Positions 23,424 through 29,507 of a DNA stretch of 29,507 nucleotides are shown here, piece after piece. A model generated the notes under the pieces. That model was not told where the DNA came from, made no database searches, and saw only the letters and a program-made list of their open reading frames with translations. Position numbers and translations under genes: made by a program. The stretch is from the NCBI GenBank assembly GCA_050331475.1, contig JBHJGU010000010.1, forward strand, positions 1-29,507. The letters run 5' to 3'. This DNA is from JBHJGU01 sp050331475 (GTDB lineage Bacteria; Pseudomonadota; Alphaproteobacteria; Caulobacterales; Maricaulaceae). Numbering within the stretch: the stretch's first letter is position 1; the number at the start of each line of letters is the position of its first letter.

Positions 23424-24010
23424 AGCGTTTAGGCTTAACCGGCTCCATCGGTATGGGAAAAACAACAACAGCGGCGCTCTTCGCTGAGTGTGGAGTTCCG
23501 GTTTTTGACGCCGACGCTGAAGTGCACCAACTCTACGAGCTCGGCGGGGAGGCGGTCGACGCCATTGCCGACCTTTTCCCAGGCGTTGTGGAAAACGGGC
23601 GGGTTGATCGTCAAGCGTTATCCCGAGCGCTGCAGGCAGAACCGGCGTCTCTTCCAAAACTCAATGCAATTGTGCACCGACATATCGCCGCGCGGCGTGA
23701 AAAATGGATCAAAGAGCAGGCTTTGCAGGGAGCTGAAATCGTCCTCTTTGATGTTCCGTTGTTGTTCGAAACGGGCTTACACCGCGATATGGATGCTGTT
23801 GTCGTGGTTTCCGCGCCGGCCTCGGTGCAGCGCGCCAGGGTCTTAGCACGTCCAGGGATGACAGACGCGAAGTTCCGGTTCATCCTCAGCCAACAATGGC
23901 CTGATGCCAAAAAATGCGCTCTCGCAGACTTTGTAGTCGATACGGGCTTGGGGGTCTCATCCGCGCGTCGTCAGGTTCGTGACGTTCTAAAGCGAATCGG
24001 AGAGACGTAG
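23420..24010 (+). CDS. coaE: Dephospho-CoA kinase
   Basis: The 196-residue product catalyses the last step of coenzyme A synthesis. It has the P-loop LTGSIGMGKTT (GSIGMGKT at 8-15), VFDADAEVH with the substrate-binding Asp, and the CoA-domain FDVPLLFETGL. Length is typical for this family. ATG 23420 overlaps the aroE stop as ATGA. dnaQ follows after 8 bases, completing a run of five genes that leave almost no spacer. Confidence 0.96.
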   Translation: MKRLGLTGSIGMGKTTTAALFAECGVPVFDADAEVHQLYELGGEAVDAIADLFPGVVENGRVDRQALSRALQAEPASLPKLNAIVHRHIAARREKWIKEQALQGAEIVLFDVPLLFETGLHRDMDAVVVVSAPASVQRARVLARPGMTDAKFRFILSQQWPDAKKCALADFVVDTGLGVSSARRQVRDVLKRIGET

Positions 24011-24018
24011 CGGTAATC

Positions 24019-24711
24019 ATGCGCGAGATCGTTTTTGACACCGAAACCACAGGACTAAACCCGAACAAGGGTGATCGCATCACTGAAATTGGTTGCGTGG
24101 AGGTTATCAATTATATCCCGACAGGACGACAATTTCATCGATACATTAATCCTGAGCGCGATATTCCTGCGGAAGTCGTTAAAATAACAGGTCTAACCTA
24201 TGATTTTTTAAAAGATAAACCGAAGTTTTCAGAAATTTGCGATGAATTCTTAGATTTTGTTAGCGGCGATCGATTAGTCGCGCATAATGCGAATTTCGAT
24301 AAGGGGTTTGTGAATGCGGAGCTTGGACGCCAAAGCATTCCGCCCTTCGCTGATGAGCGATTTTTCGACACCCTTGAGCTTGCTCGGACCATGTTCCCAG
24401 GCGCCTATAACTCTTTGGACGCCTTGTGTAATCGCTTCAATATCAACCTAGATAAACGCGATAAACACGGCGCTTTGATTGACGCAGAACTTCTAGCTTC
24501 CGTCTATCTCGAATTAAACGGCGGTCGAGAACGTCGATTAAGCTTCGACGCGCCGGTGAAATGTGAGGGGTCACCCGATACGGTCCCAGCTCCGCTCACG
24601 CGCCCCCACGCGCTGCCGCCCCGGCTCACCGACGCGGAGCGCAACGCCCATGCGGCGTTTGTCCAAACCCTGGGCGAGACCGCCGTCTGGCGCAGATTCT
24701 TCGACGCTTAA
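24019..24711 (+). CDS. dnaQ: DNA polymerase III epsilon subunit (3'-5' proofreading exonuclease)
   Basis: The 230-residue DEDDh exonuclease proofreads for the replicative polymerase. Exo I is FDTETTGL (Asp7, Glu9), Exo II is HNANFD (Asp94) and Exo III is HGALIDAELL (His150, Asp155), all intact. The C-terminal tail, which in this family contacts the polymerase alpha subunit, is Pro-rich and ends AVWRRFF. Bases 24080-24300 are clearly AT-rich, whereas the tail after 24560 is GC-rich. The gene shares TTAA (24708-24711) with the stop of convergent secB. Confidence 0.97.
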   Translation: MREIVFDTETTGLNPNKGDRITEIGCVEVINYIPTGRQFHRYINPERDIPAEVVKITGLTYDFLKDKPKFSEICDEFLDFVSGDRLVAHNANFDKGFVNAELGRQSIPPFADERFFDTLELARTMFPGAYNSLDALCNRFNINLDKRDKHGALIDAELLASVYLELNGGRERRLSFDAPVKCEGSPDTVPAPLTRPHALPPRLTDAERNAHAAFVQTLGETAVWRRFFDA

Positions 24712-25226
24712 GGTCGCGCCCAAACAACGAGAAAAATCGCTAAGTGCGCCGTATCGGAAGGCGCCCCAGCACTCACTGCGCCCCCCTCTTGTTGACGCCG
24801 AAACAGAGCCGCGAAATCAATCGGTTCCAGATTGAGCGCCGGAAATCCGCCATCGCGGGTCAGGTCGGCAAGAATGCGCCGGGCGAAGGGAAATAATAAA
24901 CGGGGACACTCAATCAGCAAAAAAGGCTGCAAAGAGGCCTCCGGGACATTAGTGATTTCAAAAACCCCCGCATACGTGAGTTCACCGATAAAAACCGGTT
25001 TTTCCTCGCGACTAGCCGTGGAGGTTAAGCGGATTTGGACTTCATAGAGTGTTTCGCCGACACGGCCGGCTTTAACGTCAATGCCGACGTCGACCGAGGG
25101 GGTGGGGAGGTTTTGTCGAAGCGAATCTGGAGCTTGCGGATTTTCGAAAGAAATATCTTTCGCATATTGGGCCAATAGGCGAAGCTGCGGTGGGGTTTGG
25201 TCTTCGGCTCCGGCGGTGTCGGCCAT
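24708..25226 (-). CDS. secB: Export chaperone SecB
   Basis: The 172-residue product is SecB, the tetrameric chaperone that holds secretory precursors and hands them to SecA. Motifs are AQYAKDISFENP, YEVQIRLT, ELTYAGVFEITNV, ECPRLLFPFARRI and RDGGFPALNLEPIDFAALF, in the normal order. After this conserved end the protein continues with an extra tail of about 30 residues (from RRQQEGG to a hydrophobic AIFLVVWARP) that runs to the stop shared with dnaQ. ATG 25224-25226 is preceded by ACGAGGA. It is divergent from timA. Confidence 0.96.
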   Translation of the reverse strand: MADTAGAEDQTPPQLRLLAQYAKDISFENPQAPDSLRQNLPTPSVDVGIDVKAGRVGETLYEVQIRLTSTASREEKPVFIGELTYAGVFEITNVPEASLQPFLLIECPRLLFPFARRILADLTRDGGFPALNLEPIDFAALFRRQQEGGAVSAGAPSDTAHLAIFLVVWARP

Positions 25227-25403
25227 GGAATCCTCGTTGTTGACAGCAGGACCGAGAGCGGCCCCTCTAACGTGGTCGCGGTCGCTAGCACGCTCTGGCG
25301 ATCAATTACAAGCGCGGGCTGACGGACGCCCCGCGAGTTTCTATATTCCGAGACGCTAACCTCCGGATCGAACCAACCCAATCGGAGCGCCGGCACCGAA
25401 CTT
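25227..25403. promoter_or_regulatory. secB/timA divergent intergenic region
   Basis: This 177-base gap separates divergent secB and timA and should contain both promoters. A TTGACA lies at 25240-25245, but I saw no matching -10 box at normal distance, so no promoter is called. GGAG at 25384-25387 is a plausible timA ribosome site. No ATG, GTG or TTG in the timA frame occurs here. Confidence 0.4.
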
Positions 25404-26012
25404 ATCCTTTTTGCGGTCAGCGCCGCGGGAATTCTTCAAGGTCTTAACCCATCGCTTGGGCGCCGCCCGGGGCACGACCCTGAAGCGGCGCCGCGCCCCG
25501 CCCCCGAAGCGCGCACCACCCCCCCAGGCCGTCCGGAATTGCGGAGCGCCTTCACTGGTCCCGCCGCAGCTGGGATGGAGGCGATCCGCGCGCGCGACGG
25601 CGCTTTTGAGCCCGAACCCTTCCTTGAGGGCGCGCGGGCGGCCTATGAAATGATTGTCGAGAACTTCGCCAAGGGCGATCGCGACGCGCTCAAAGGTTTG
25701 CTGAGCGAGGCCGTGTTTCGGCGGTATGACGCTGACATCGCGCAGCGGGAAGACAGCGGTCAGACCCGATCCATTGATGTCGTGCGTATCGCCAAGAGCG
25801 AGATCCAAGAAGCTGAAATCGATGGTGATAACGCAAAGGTCCGCGTCCTCTTCGCCGTCGATCTCACCGGGGTGACCCAAGACGCCGAGGGCCGTGTTAT
25901 CGAAGGCGATCCAAACCGCATCACGCGAACCGAAGAGGTTTGGACGTTTGAACGGGATTTGACCCGTTCGGACCCCAATTGGCGATTATGTGGCGTTTCC
26001 GCGGTGGGGTGA
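25404..26012 (+). CDS. timA: Tim44-like (TimA) membrane-anchored protein, non-canonical start
   Basis: The C-terminal part is a Tim44-like domain (GARAAYEMIVENFAKGDRD, later ITRTEEVWTFERDL and DPNWRLCG). Standard starts begin only at TTG 25539-25541, which would lose the N-terminus. Reading upstream in the same frame gives ELILFAVSAAGIL from 25398, a membrane segment, then LGRRPGHDPE, both typical of alphaproteobacterial TimA, so they belong to the gene. From the TGA at 25320 to 25538 there is no ATG, GTG or TTG in frame. ATC 25404 or a neighbouring codon may initiate, with GGAG at 25384-25387 upstream; the chosen coordinate is provisional. The role is thought to be in membrane protein handling near the Sec system. 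Confidence 0.8.
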   Translation: MLFAVSAAGILQGLNPSLGRRPGHDPEAAPRPAPEARTTPPGRPELRSAFTGPAAAGMEAIRARDGAFEPEPFLEGARAAYEMIVENFAKGDRDALKGLLSEAVFRRYDADIAQREDSGQTRSIDVVRIAKSEIQEAEIDGDNAKVRVLFAVDLTGVTQDAEGRVIEGDPNRITRTEEVWTFERDLTRSDPNWRLCGVSAVG

Positions 26013-26015
26013 GCG

Positions 26016-27221
26016 GTGAGCGCCGGTCGGTTCCCGTTCCTGATGATCGCGTCCGCGCTTATTGTCGGGTGCGGAACCGATCCGGAGCCCATTGAACCTT
26101 CAACGACCCCGAACGAGGCGGCTCAGCTCGATTTCGACCTGCTGAGCTGGGCCGATATTCCCGCCAATGCGATTTGGTCTGCTGGCTTAACGGCGCTCAG
26201 GGCGAGTTGCGAACGGGTGCTGGCGGCCGATGACACCAAGCCCATGCTCGCCTCTGACATTCGGTTCGGAACCGTTGGCGATTGGCGAGCGGCTTGCGGC
26301 GCTGTGGTGTCCGCCGATGACGGTTTTGCCTTTGCAGCGTTTCAGTCGCAATTCGCGCCTGTTGCGCTGTCTTCCGGGGAGCGGCGAACTGGTCGCCTGA
26401 CGGGTTATTACGAACCTTTACTGGAGGTCCGATGGGAGCCGACGCCAGAGTTTTCCGCCCCGCTGCGGCCTCGGCCCGCTGACTTGATTACGGTCGATTT
26501 GGGGCGGTTTGAAACTGACTTGGCGGGTCGGCGGATCGTCGGGCGATTAGAGGGCGGCCGGCTGAACCCTTATCTCGACCGAGCGGCTATCGAGGCCGCG
26601 GGGGGTGAGGCCTTGGCCTGGGGTCGGCCGCTCGAGGTTTTTTTCCTTCAAATTCAAGGGTCTGGCCGATTGAGAGACCCGGATGGCGGGCGCTATCGCG
26701 CCGCTTTTGCCGCTCATAACGGGCGACCTTACACATCCATCGGCGCCGCCTTGATCCGTCAAGGCGAGCTTCAACCGGGCCAAGCGTCCAAACCGGACAT
26801 CGAAGCTTGGATCGCCCAGCAAAAGCGTGAAACCGTGGAGGCGCTTTTTAACCGCAATCCGCGTTACGTGTTTTTCGACCTGGCGCCCGATGCGGATCCG
26901 GACCGCGGCCCTAATGGCGCCCAAGGGTTGCCTCTGACGGCGATGGGCTCTCTTGCTGTTGATCCAAAACTGGTCCCCTACGGAACCCCAATCCTTCTAG
27001 ATACGCGATTGCCCGCTGGCGGTGGCGATTACCAAGGCGCGCCCGCGGCGTTGCTGGTCACTGCCCAGGACACGGGTGGCGCCATTACTGGACCCATGCG
27101 CGGTGACTTATTTTTCGGAACCGGTGATGAGGCGGGCGAGCAGGCGGGTGTCATGAACCACCCCGCGGCGTGGACGGGGTTTGTGCCGGTTGCAGTGATC
27201 GCAGGGTGGGCGGGCGCGTGA
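26016..27221 (+). CDS. mltA: Membrane-bound lytic murein transglycosylase A
   Basis: The 401-residue lipoprotein has a signal ending LIVGC with the lipidated Cys at 19. It cuts the glycan strands of peptidoglycan to 1,6-anhydro products. MltA-domain motifs are LTGYYEPLL, FFLQIQGSGRL and LTAMGSLAVDPKLVPYGTPI, followed by the 3D domain TAQDTGGAITGPMRGDLFFGTG, which carries the catalytic aspartates. GTG 26016-26018 lies 3 bases after the timA stop. The end overlaps smr as GTGA, so timA, mltA and smr are probably one transcript. Confidence 0.95.
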   Translation: MSAGRFPFLMIASALIVGCGTDPEPIEPSTTPNEAAQLDFDLLSWADIPANAIWSAGLTALRASCERVLAADDTKPMLASDIRFGTVGDWRAACGAVVSADDGFAFAAFQSQFAPVALSSGERRTGRLTGYYEPLLEVRWEPTPEFSAPLRPRPADLITVDLGRFETDLAGRRIVGRLEGGRLNPYLDRAAIEAAGGEALAWGRPLEVFFLQIQGSGRLRDPDGGRYRAAFAAHNGRPYTSIGAALIRQGELQPGQASKPDIEAWIAQQKRETVEALFNRNPRYVFFDLAPDADPDRGPNGAQGLPLTAMGSLAVDPKLVPYGTPILLDTRLPAGGGDYQGAPAALLVTAQDTGGAITGPMRGDLFFGTGDEAGEQAGVMNHPAAWTGFVPVAVIAGWAGA

Positions 27222-27760
27222 GCCGGCGGCTCACCCCTCAAGATCAAGCGCTGTGGTCCAAAATCGCTAAAACCATTCGGCCTTTGCCGGGAAAATCGCC
27301 GCCGCCCGCCGCCGAGCCCCTACCGGGTCCTAAAGACGCGACCAGCGACACGCACCATTTCAAACGGTTCAGCGCGCCCGCGCCCAAAGCGGCGGACAGT
27401 TTGGGCGCTCCGGCCGATCGCGGGTCGGAGCGGCGTTTGCGCCGCGGCCGGGTGGAGATTGACGCCAAGCTGGACCTGCATGGGCTAACCCAGGCTGAAG
27501 CCAAGGCGGCGCTTGCGCATATGCTGTGGCGGGCGCGCCGGTCCGGGGGGCAATGCGTTTTGGTGATCACCGGTAAGGGCTCGAAAGCGCAAGCGCGCGA
27601 GTTCGGAGAGCCGCAGCGTGGGGTGTTGCGCGAGAAGCTGCCCCAATGGCTCGCCGAACCGGAGTTTCGCGCCCTTGTGTCCGGCTACGCCCAAGCCCAT
27701 CAGCGCCATGGCGGCGGGGGTGCGTTTTATGTCCTGTTGCGCCGCCCGCGGACCGGCTAG
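27218..27760 (+). CDS. Smr-domain protein
   Basis: The 180-residue product has a basic, Pro-rich, probably disordered N-terminal half and a C-terminal Smr domain with LDLHGLTQAEAK (LDLHG at 85-89) and VITGKGSK (TGKG at 118-121), the two signature motifs of small MutS-related endonuclease domains. Such stand-alone proteins act on DNA or RNA; for bacterial SmrB-type proteins the substrate is mRNA in collided ribosomes, but this short form is not assignable. GTG 27218 overlaps the mltA stop as GTGA. The stop lies in CTAG, shared with convergent hisE. Confidence 0.9.
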   Translation: MSRRLTPQDQALWSKIAKTIRPLPGKSPPPAAEPLPGPKDATSDTHHFKRFSAPAPKAADSLGAPADRGSERRLRRGRVEIDAKLDLHGLTQAEAKAALAHMLWRARRSGGQCVLVITGKGSKAQAREFGEPQRGVLREKLPQWLAEPEFRALVSGYAQAHQRHGGGGAFYVLLRRPRTG

Positions 27761-28083
27761 TCGGCGCGCGAGGCTTTTTCAACGAGCCCCGAGACGCCTT
27801 CGCGCTGCGCCAAGATTTCGGCGACTTCGCTAGGCCGGACATCGCAGGCCGCCCACAACACACTCAAATGATAGAGCAAATCCGCGGATTCATGGATCAA
27901 CTCGTCCCGGTCTCCAGACACGCCCGCCAACGCTGTCTCCACACCTTCCTCCCCGAGTTTTTTCGCGCATTTCGCCGGCCCCGCCGCCAACAGCTTGGCT
28001 GTATAGGACGAATGGGGATCGGCGGTTTTCCGCGCTTCGATTGTTTCAAATAAGCTGGTGAGCGCCTCGCCCAGGTCAACCAT
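27757..28083 (-). CDS. hisE: Phosphoribosyl-ATP pyrophosphatase
   Basis: The 108-residue enzyme performs the second step of histidine synthesis, splitting pyrophosphate from PR-ATP. It has SYTAKLLAAGPAKCAKKLGEEGVET, with the metal-binding EE, and HESADLLYHL with the second acidic set; both are MazG-fold signatures. ATG 28081-28083 lies 14 bases after the hisF stop, so the two are co-transcribed. The stop shares CTAG with the smr stop. No fused hisI domain is present. Confidence 0.96.
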   Translation of the reverse strand: MVDLGEALTSLFETIEARKTADPHSSYTAKLLAAGPAKCAKKLGEEGVETALAGVSGDRDELIHESADLLYHLSVLWAACDVRPSEVAEILAQREGVSGLVEKASRAD

Positions 28084-28097
28084 ACCGCCCTCAGGGT

Positions 28098-28865
28098 TTA
28101 TAAACGCACCGGAACGCCGGCGTCGTGAAGCGCGCGTTTCGCCTCGCCGATCGAATGGGTTCCGAAGTGAAAAATCGAGGCCGCCAGAACCGCGTCCGCC
28201 CGGCCCAACCGCACACCATCAACGAGGTGATCGAGATCGCCGACCCCGCCCGAGGCCACCACGGGAACCGAGACCGCAGCGTTGATCGCCTGCATGAGCT
28301 CGATGTCATAGCCGGACTTGGTGCCGTCCTTGTCCATGGAGGTGACGAGCAATTCGCCCGCCCCCCGTTCCGCGCAGTCCGCCGAATAGGCGACGGCGTC
28401 GATCCCGGTCGGTCGTCGGCCGCCATGAGTGTAGATTTCCCACCCGCCTGCATCGGTGCGCTTGGCGTCCACCGCCACCACGATGCATTGGGCGCCCACC
28501 TTGTCCGCGGCCGCATTGACGAAATCCCGGTCCGCGACTGCGGCGGTATTGATCGCCACCTTGTCCGCGCCCGCGAGCAGGAGATTGCGGATACCCTCAA
28601 CCGTGCGGACCCCACCGCCCACCGTCAGCGGGGTGAAGCAGGCTTCCGCCGTCCGGCTGACCACGTTTAACAGCGTCGCCCGGTTCTCATGGCTTGCGGT
28701 GATATCCAGAAAGCAAATCTCGTCCGCCCCTTGAGCGTCATAGAGCCGGGCTTGCTCCACGGGATCACCCGCATCCACCAGATTGACGAATTGCACGCCT
28801 TTGACGACCCGGCCGTCTTTGACGTCCAAACAAGGGATGACGCGAACTTTCAGCACGATCGCCAT
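28098..28865 (-). CDS. hisF: Imidazole glycerol phosphate synthase cyclase subunit HisF
   Basis: The 255-residue TIM-barrel enzyme, with HisH, makes imidazole glycerol phosphate and AICAR. It has VIPCLDVKDGRVVKG at the start with the first catalytic Asp, LTVGGGVRT, VVAVDAKR and SMDKDGTKSGYD with the second Asp, and VPVVASGGVGDLDH. ATG 28863-28865 is used; GTG 28854-28856 would begin exactly at the usual LKVRVIPCLD and is a fair alternative. In relatives hisA usually sits just upstream; here 640 noncoding bases do, so hisF heads the hisFE pair. Confidence 0.96.
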   Translation of the reverse strand: MAIVLKVRVIPCLDVKDGRVVKGVQFVNLVDAGDPVEQARLYDAQGADEICFLDITASHENRATLLNVVSRTAEACFTPLTVGGGVRTVEGIRNLLLAGADKVAINTAAVADRDFVNAAADKVGAQCIVVAVDAKRTDAGGWEIYTHGGRRPTGIDAVAYSADCAERGAGELLVTSMDKDGTKSGYDIELMQAINAAVSVPVVASGGVGDLDHLVDGVRLGRADAVLAASIFHFGTHSIGEAKRALHDAGVPVRL

Positions 28866-28972
28866 GTTGGCGAGAGGGCGGGTTAGGTCAAGCGCGAGGG
28901 GTGCTGGGAGGCGCCCAAGGAGGAATATCTCGGCAATCCAGGAACCCTGTGAGTCAGTCGCCGCCCTGCCCT

Positions 28973-29026
28973 GGATCACCGCGTCGCCTGCGGCGCTTCG
29001 CGATGACGGTGTCGGGATGTCATCGC
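28973..29026. repeat. REP-like palindromic element ending in GCGATGAC
   Basis: GGATCACCGCGTCGCC followed by TGCGGCGCTTCGCGATGACG resembles a dispersed alphaproteobacterial repeat type that ends in a GATGACG-like core. Within it GCGATGAC (29000-29007) and GTCATCGC (29019-29026) are exact inverted arms. The family name is not known to me, and copy number cannot be seen from this window. Confidence 0.45.
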
Positions 29027-29218
29027 CCTTAGCCGCCCTCAGCGCGAGCCGGAGCGGTTGCGAACGGAAGGCCGCGGAGCACGCCTTAGACCTAAGTGAC
29101 TGCCCGCCTTGCGACGGGCGGGAGCGGTCTGGGGACGCGCTCCGCGGGAACCGGATTTTCGGGCCTTGGGATCAGGCTGTGTTGTGCGTTACCCCGCCTC
29201 CTTGGGCCGCCCCGGCTT

Positions 29219-29238
29219 CGCTTGGTTTTATCCAAGCG
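29219..29238. repeat. 7-bp hairpin
   Basis: CGCTTGG (29219-29225) and CCAAGCG (29232-29238) are perfect reverse complements around the loop TTTTAT. No T-run follows on either strand, so it is not called a terminator. Confidence 0.4.
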
Positions 29239-29458
29239 GGCCAGGAACCCTAGGGAGCTTCGCCCAAGCCCTCGCCCGGGTCAGAGGCCGTTAATTCCCC
29301 CTTACCGAACGACCGTCCTCTCAACCCCGCACCGGTCGGTCCGGAACGCCTTCGCCGGGTTGAGCGGGGCGCAGTATCGGGTGGGATTCAACAGGGGGGG
29401 ATAGATTTTTCGGATGTCGTGGCGATGACGAAAACTCCCCCCTCCGGCCCTGCGGCCA

Positions 29459-29480
29459 CCTCCCCCGCCAGCGGGGGAGG
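29459..29480. repeat. 10-bp GC-rich hairpin, dispersed-repeat type
   Basis: CCTCCCCCGC (29459-29468) and GCGGGGGAGG (29471-29480) pair perfectly around a CA loop. The surrounding text (CTCCGGCCCTGCGGCCA before, AAAAGGAGA after) resembles an abundant intergenic repeat of alphaproteobacteria that is often mis-annotated as a short Gly-rich protein. A GCGATGACG like that of the element at 28973-29026 occurs just upstream near 29422. Confidence 0.55.
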
Positions 29481-29507
29481 AAAAGGAGAACGCCGCCAAG
29501 GTTTCCT

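Larger units (their letters stand above)
28866..29507. other. Noncoding region upstream of hisF with palindromic repeats
   Basis: No open frame in these 642 bases has a credible protein: those present are Arg/Pro/Gly-rich and span repeats. The region holds palindromic elements at 28973-29026 and 29459-29480, an inverted CTCAACCC/GGGTTGAG pair (29320-29327, 29357-29364) and a CGCTTGG hairpin at 29219-29238. The hisF promoter should lie at its left end. It may be a breakpoint where the usual hisA neighbour was lost or moved. Confidence 0.7.

Noticed and set aside
25240..25245. TTGACA as a -35 box for timA
   Set aside because: No -10-like hexamer at 16-18 bases and about 160 bases from timA; likely chance.
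25356..25880. 174-residue minus-strand frame over timA
   Set aside because: It covers the timA frame, which has clear family motifs; the antisense product has none.
28783..29253. 156-residue plus-strand frame upstream of hisF
   Set aside because: Its first part lies antisense in hisF and the rest is low-complexity Arg/Ser/Pro sequence over repeats, with no ribosome site.
29302..29499. 65-residue minus-strand frame starting MAAFSFSSPAGGGGG
   Set aside because: It translates the GC-rich hairpin repeat and flanking palindromes; such Gly-rich frames are typical repeat artefacts and show no domain.
1..29507. tRNA, rRNA, CRISPR array, insertion sequence or prophage
   Set aside because: No cloverleaf-like segment, rRNA stretch, regular spaced repeats, transposase or phage motif was recognised; a covariance-model search would be decisive for small RNAs.

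Overview
The window looks like the replication-origin region of an alphaproteobacterium related to Caulobacter, Maricaulis or Hyphomonas. Three things point there. Gene order (mnmE-mnmG-rsmG-parA-parB beside holA-lptE-leuS, hemJ-hemH-hemE, then ppsR-maf-aroE-coaE-dnaQ-secB-timA-mltA-smr) is the one I know around Caulobacterales origins. There are two parS palindromes. The hemE/ppsR gap holds CtrA-type motifs (TTAA-N7-TTAA) and a GANTC pair, the hallmarks of cell-cycle-controlled origins in this group. No rRNA, tRNA, CRISPR array, insertion sequence or prophage gene was seen; nearly every gene is core metabolism or housekeeping.

Layout. 1-3550: end of an L,D-transpeptidase-like gene, yggS, a ThiE-like gene, a small secreted protein resembling NtrZ, and a porin. 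3661-8328 (+): DUF3576 lipoprotein, leuS, lptE, holA. 8347-14384 (-): a DUF6489 gene, then mnmE, mnmG, rsmG, parA, parB, with parS inside rsmG and between mnmE and mnmG. 14562-16182 (+): dienelactone hydrolase-like and glycerophosphodiester phosphodiesterase genes. 16179-20771 (-): hemE, hemH, hemJ, rho, gst. 20772-21151: putative oriC. 21152-24711 (+): ppsR, maf, aroE, coaE, dnaQ in a near-continuous overlapping operon. 24708-25226 (-): secB. About 25404-27760 (+): timA, mltA, smr. 27757-28865 (-): hisF, hisE. 28866-29507: noncoding, with palindromic repeats.

How the parts fit. Transcription diverges from the putative origin, so genes flanking it on both sides run with the replication forks. 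The parS sites lie about 8.3 and 10.4 kb from the origin gap, beside parAB, consistent with an origin-proximal centromere. hemE-hemH-hemJ form the end of heme synthesis. mnmE and mnmG make one tRNA-modification complex. secB, timA, lptE and the lipoproteins serve the envelope.

The genome is very tightly packed. Four convergent gene pairs overlap by exactly four bases, one divergent pair shares a CATG start, and many same-strand pairs overlap as ATGA, GTGA or TAATG. Two genes, mnmE and timA, have conserved N-termini that no ATG, GTG or TTG can start. I found no evidence for a wholly new multi-gene system; the most informative parts are the origin architecture, the unusual starts and the palindromic gene junctions.
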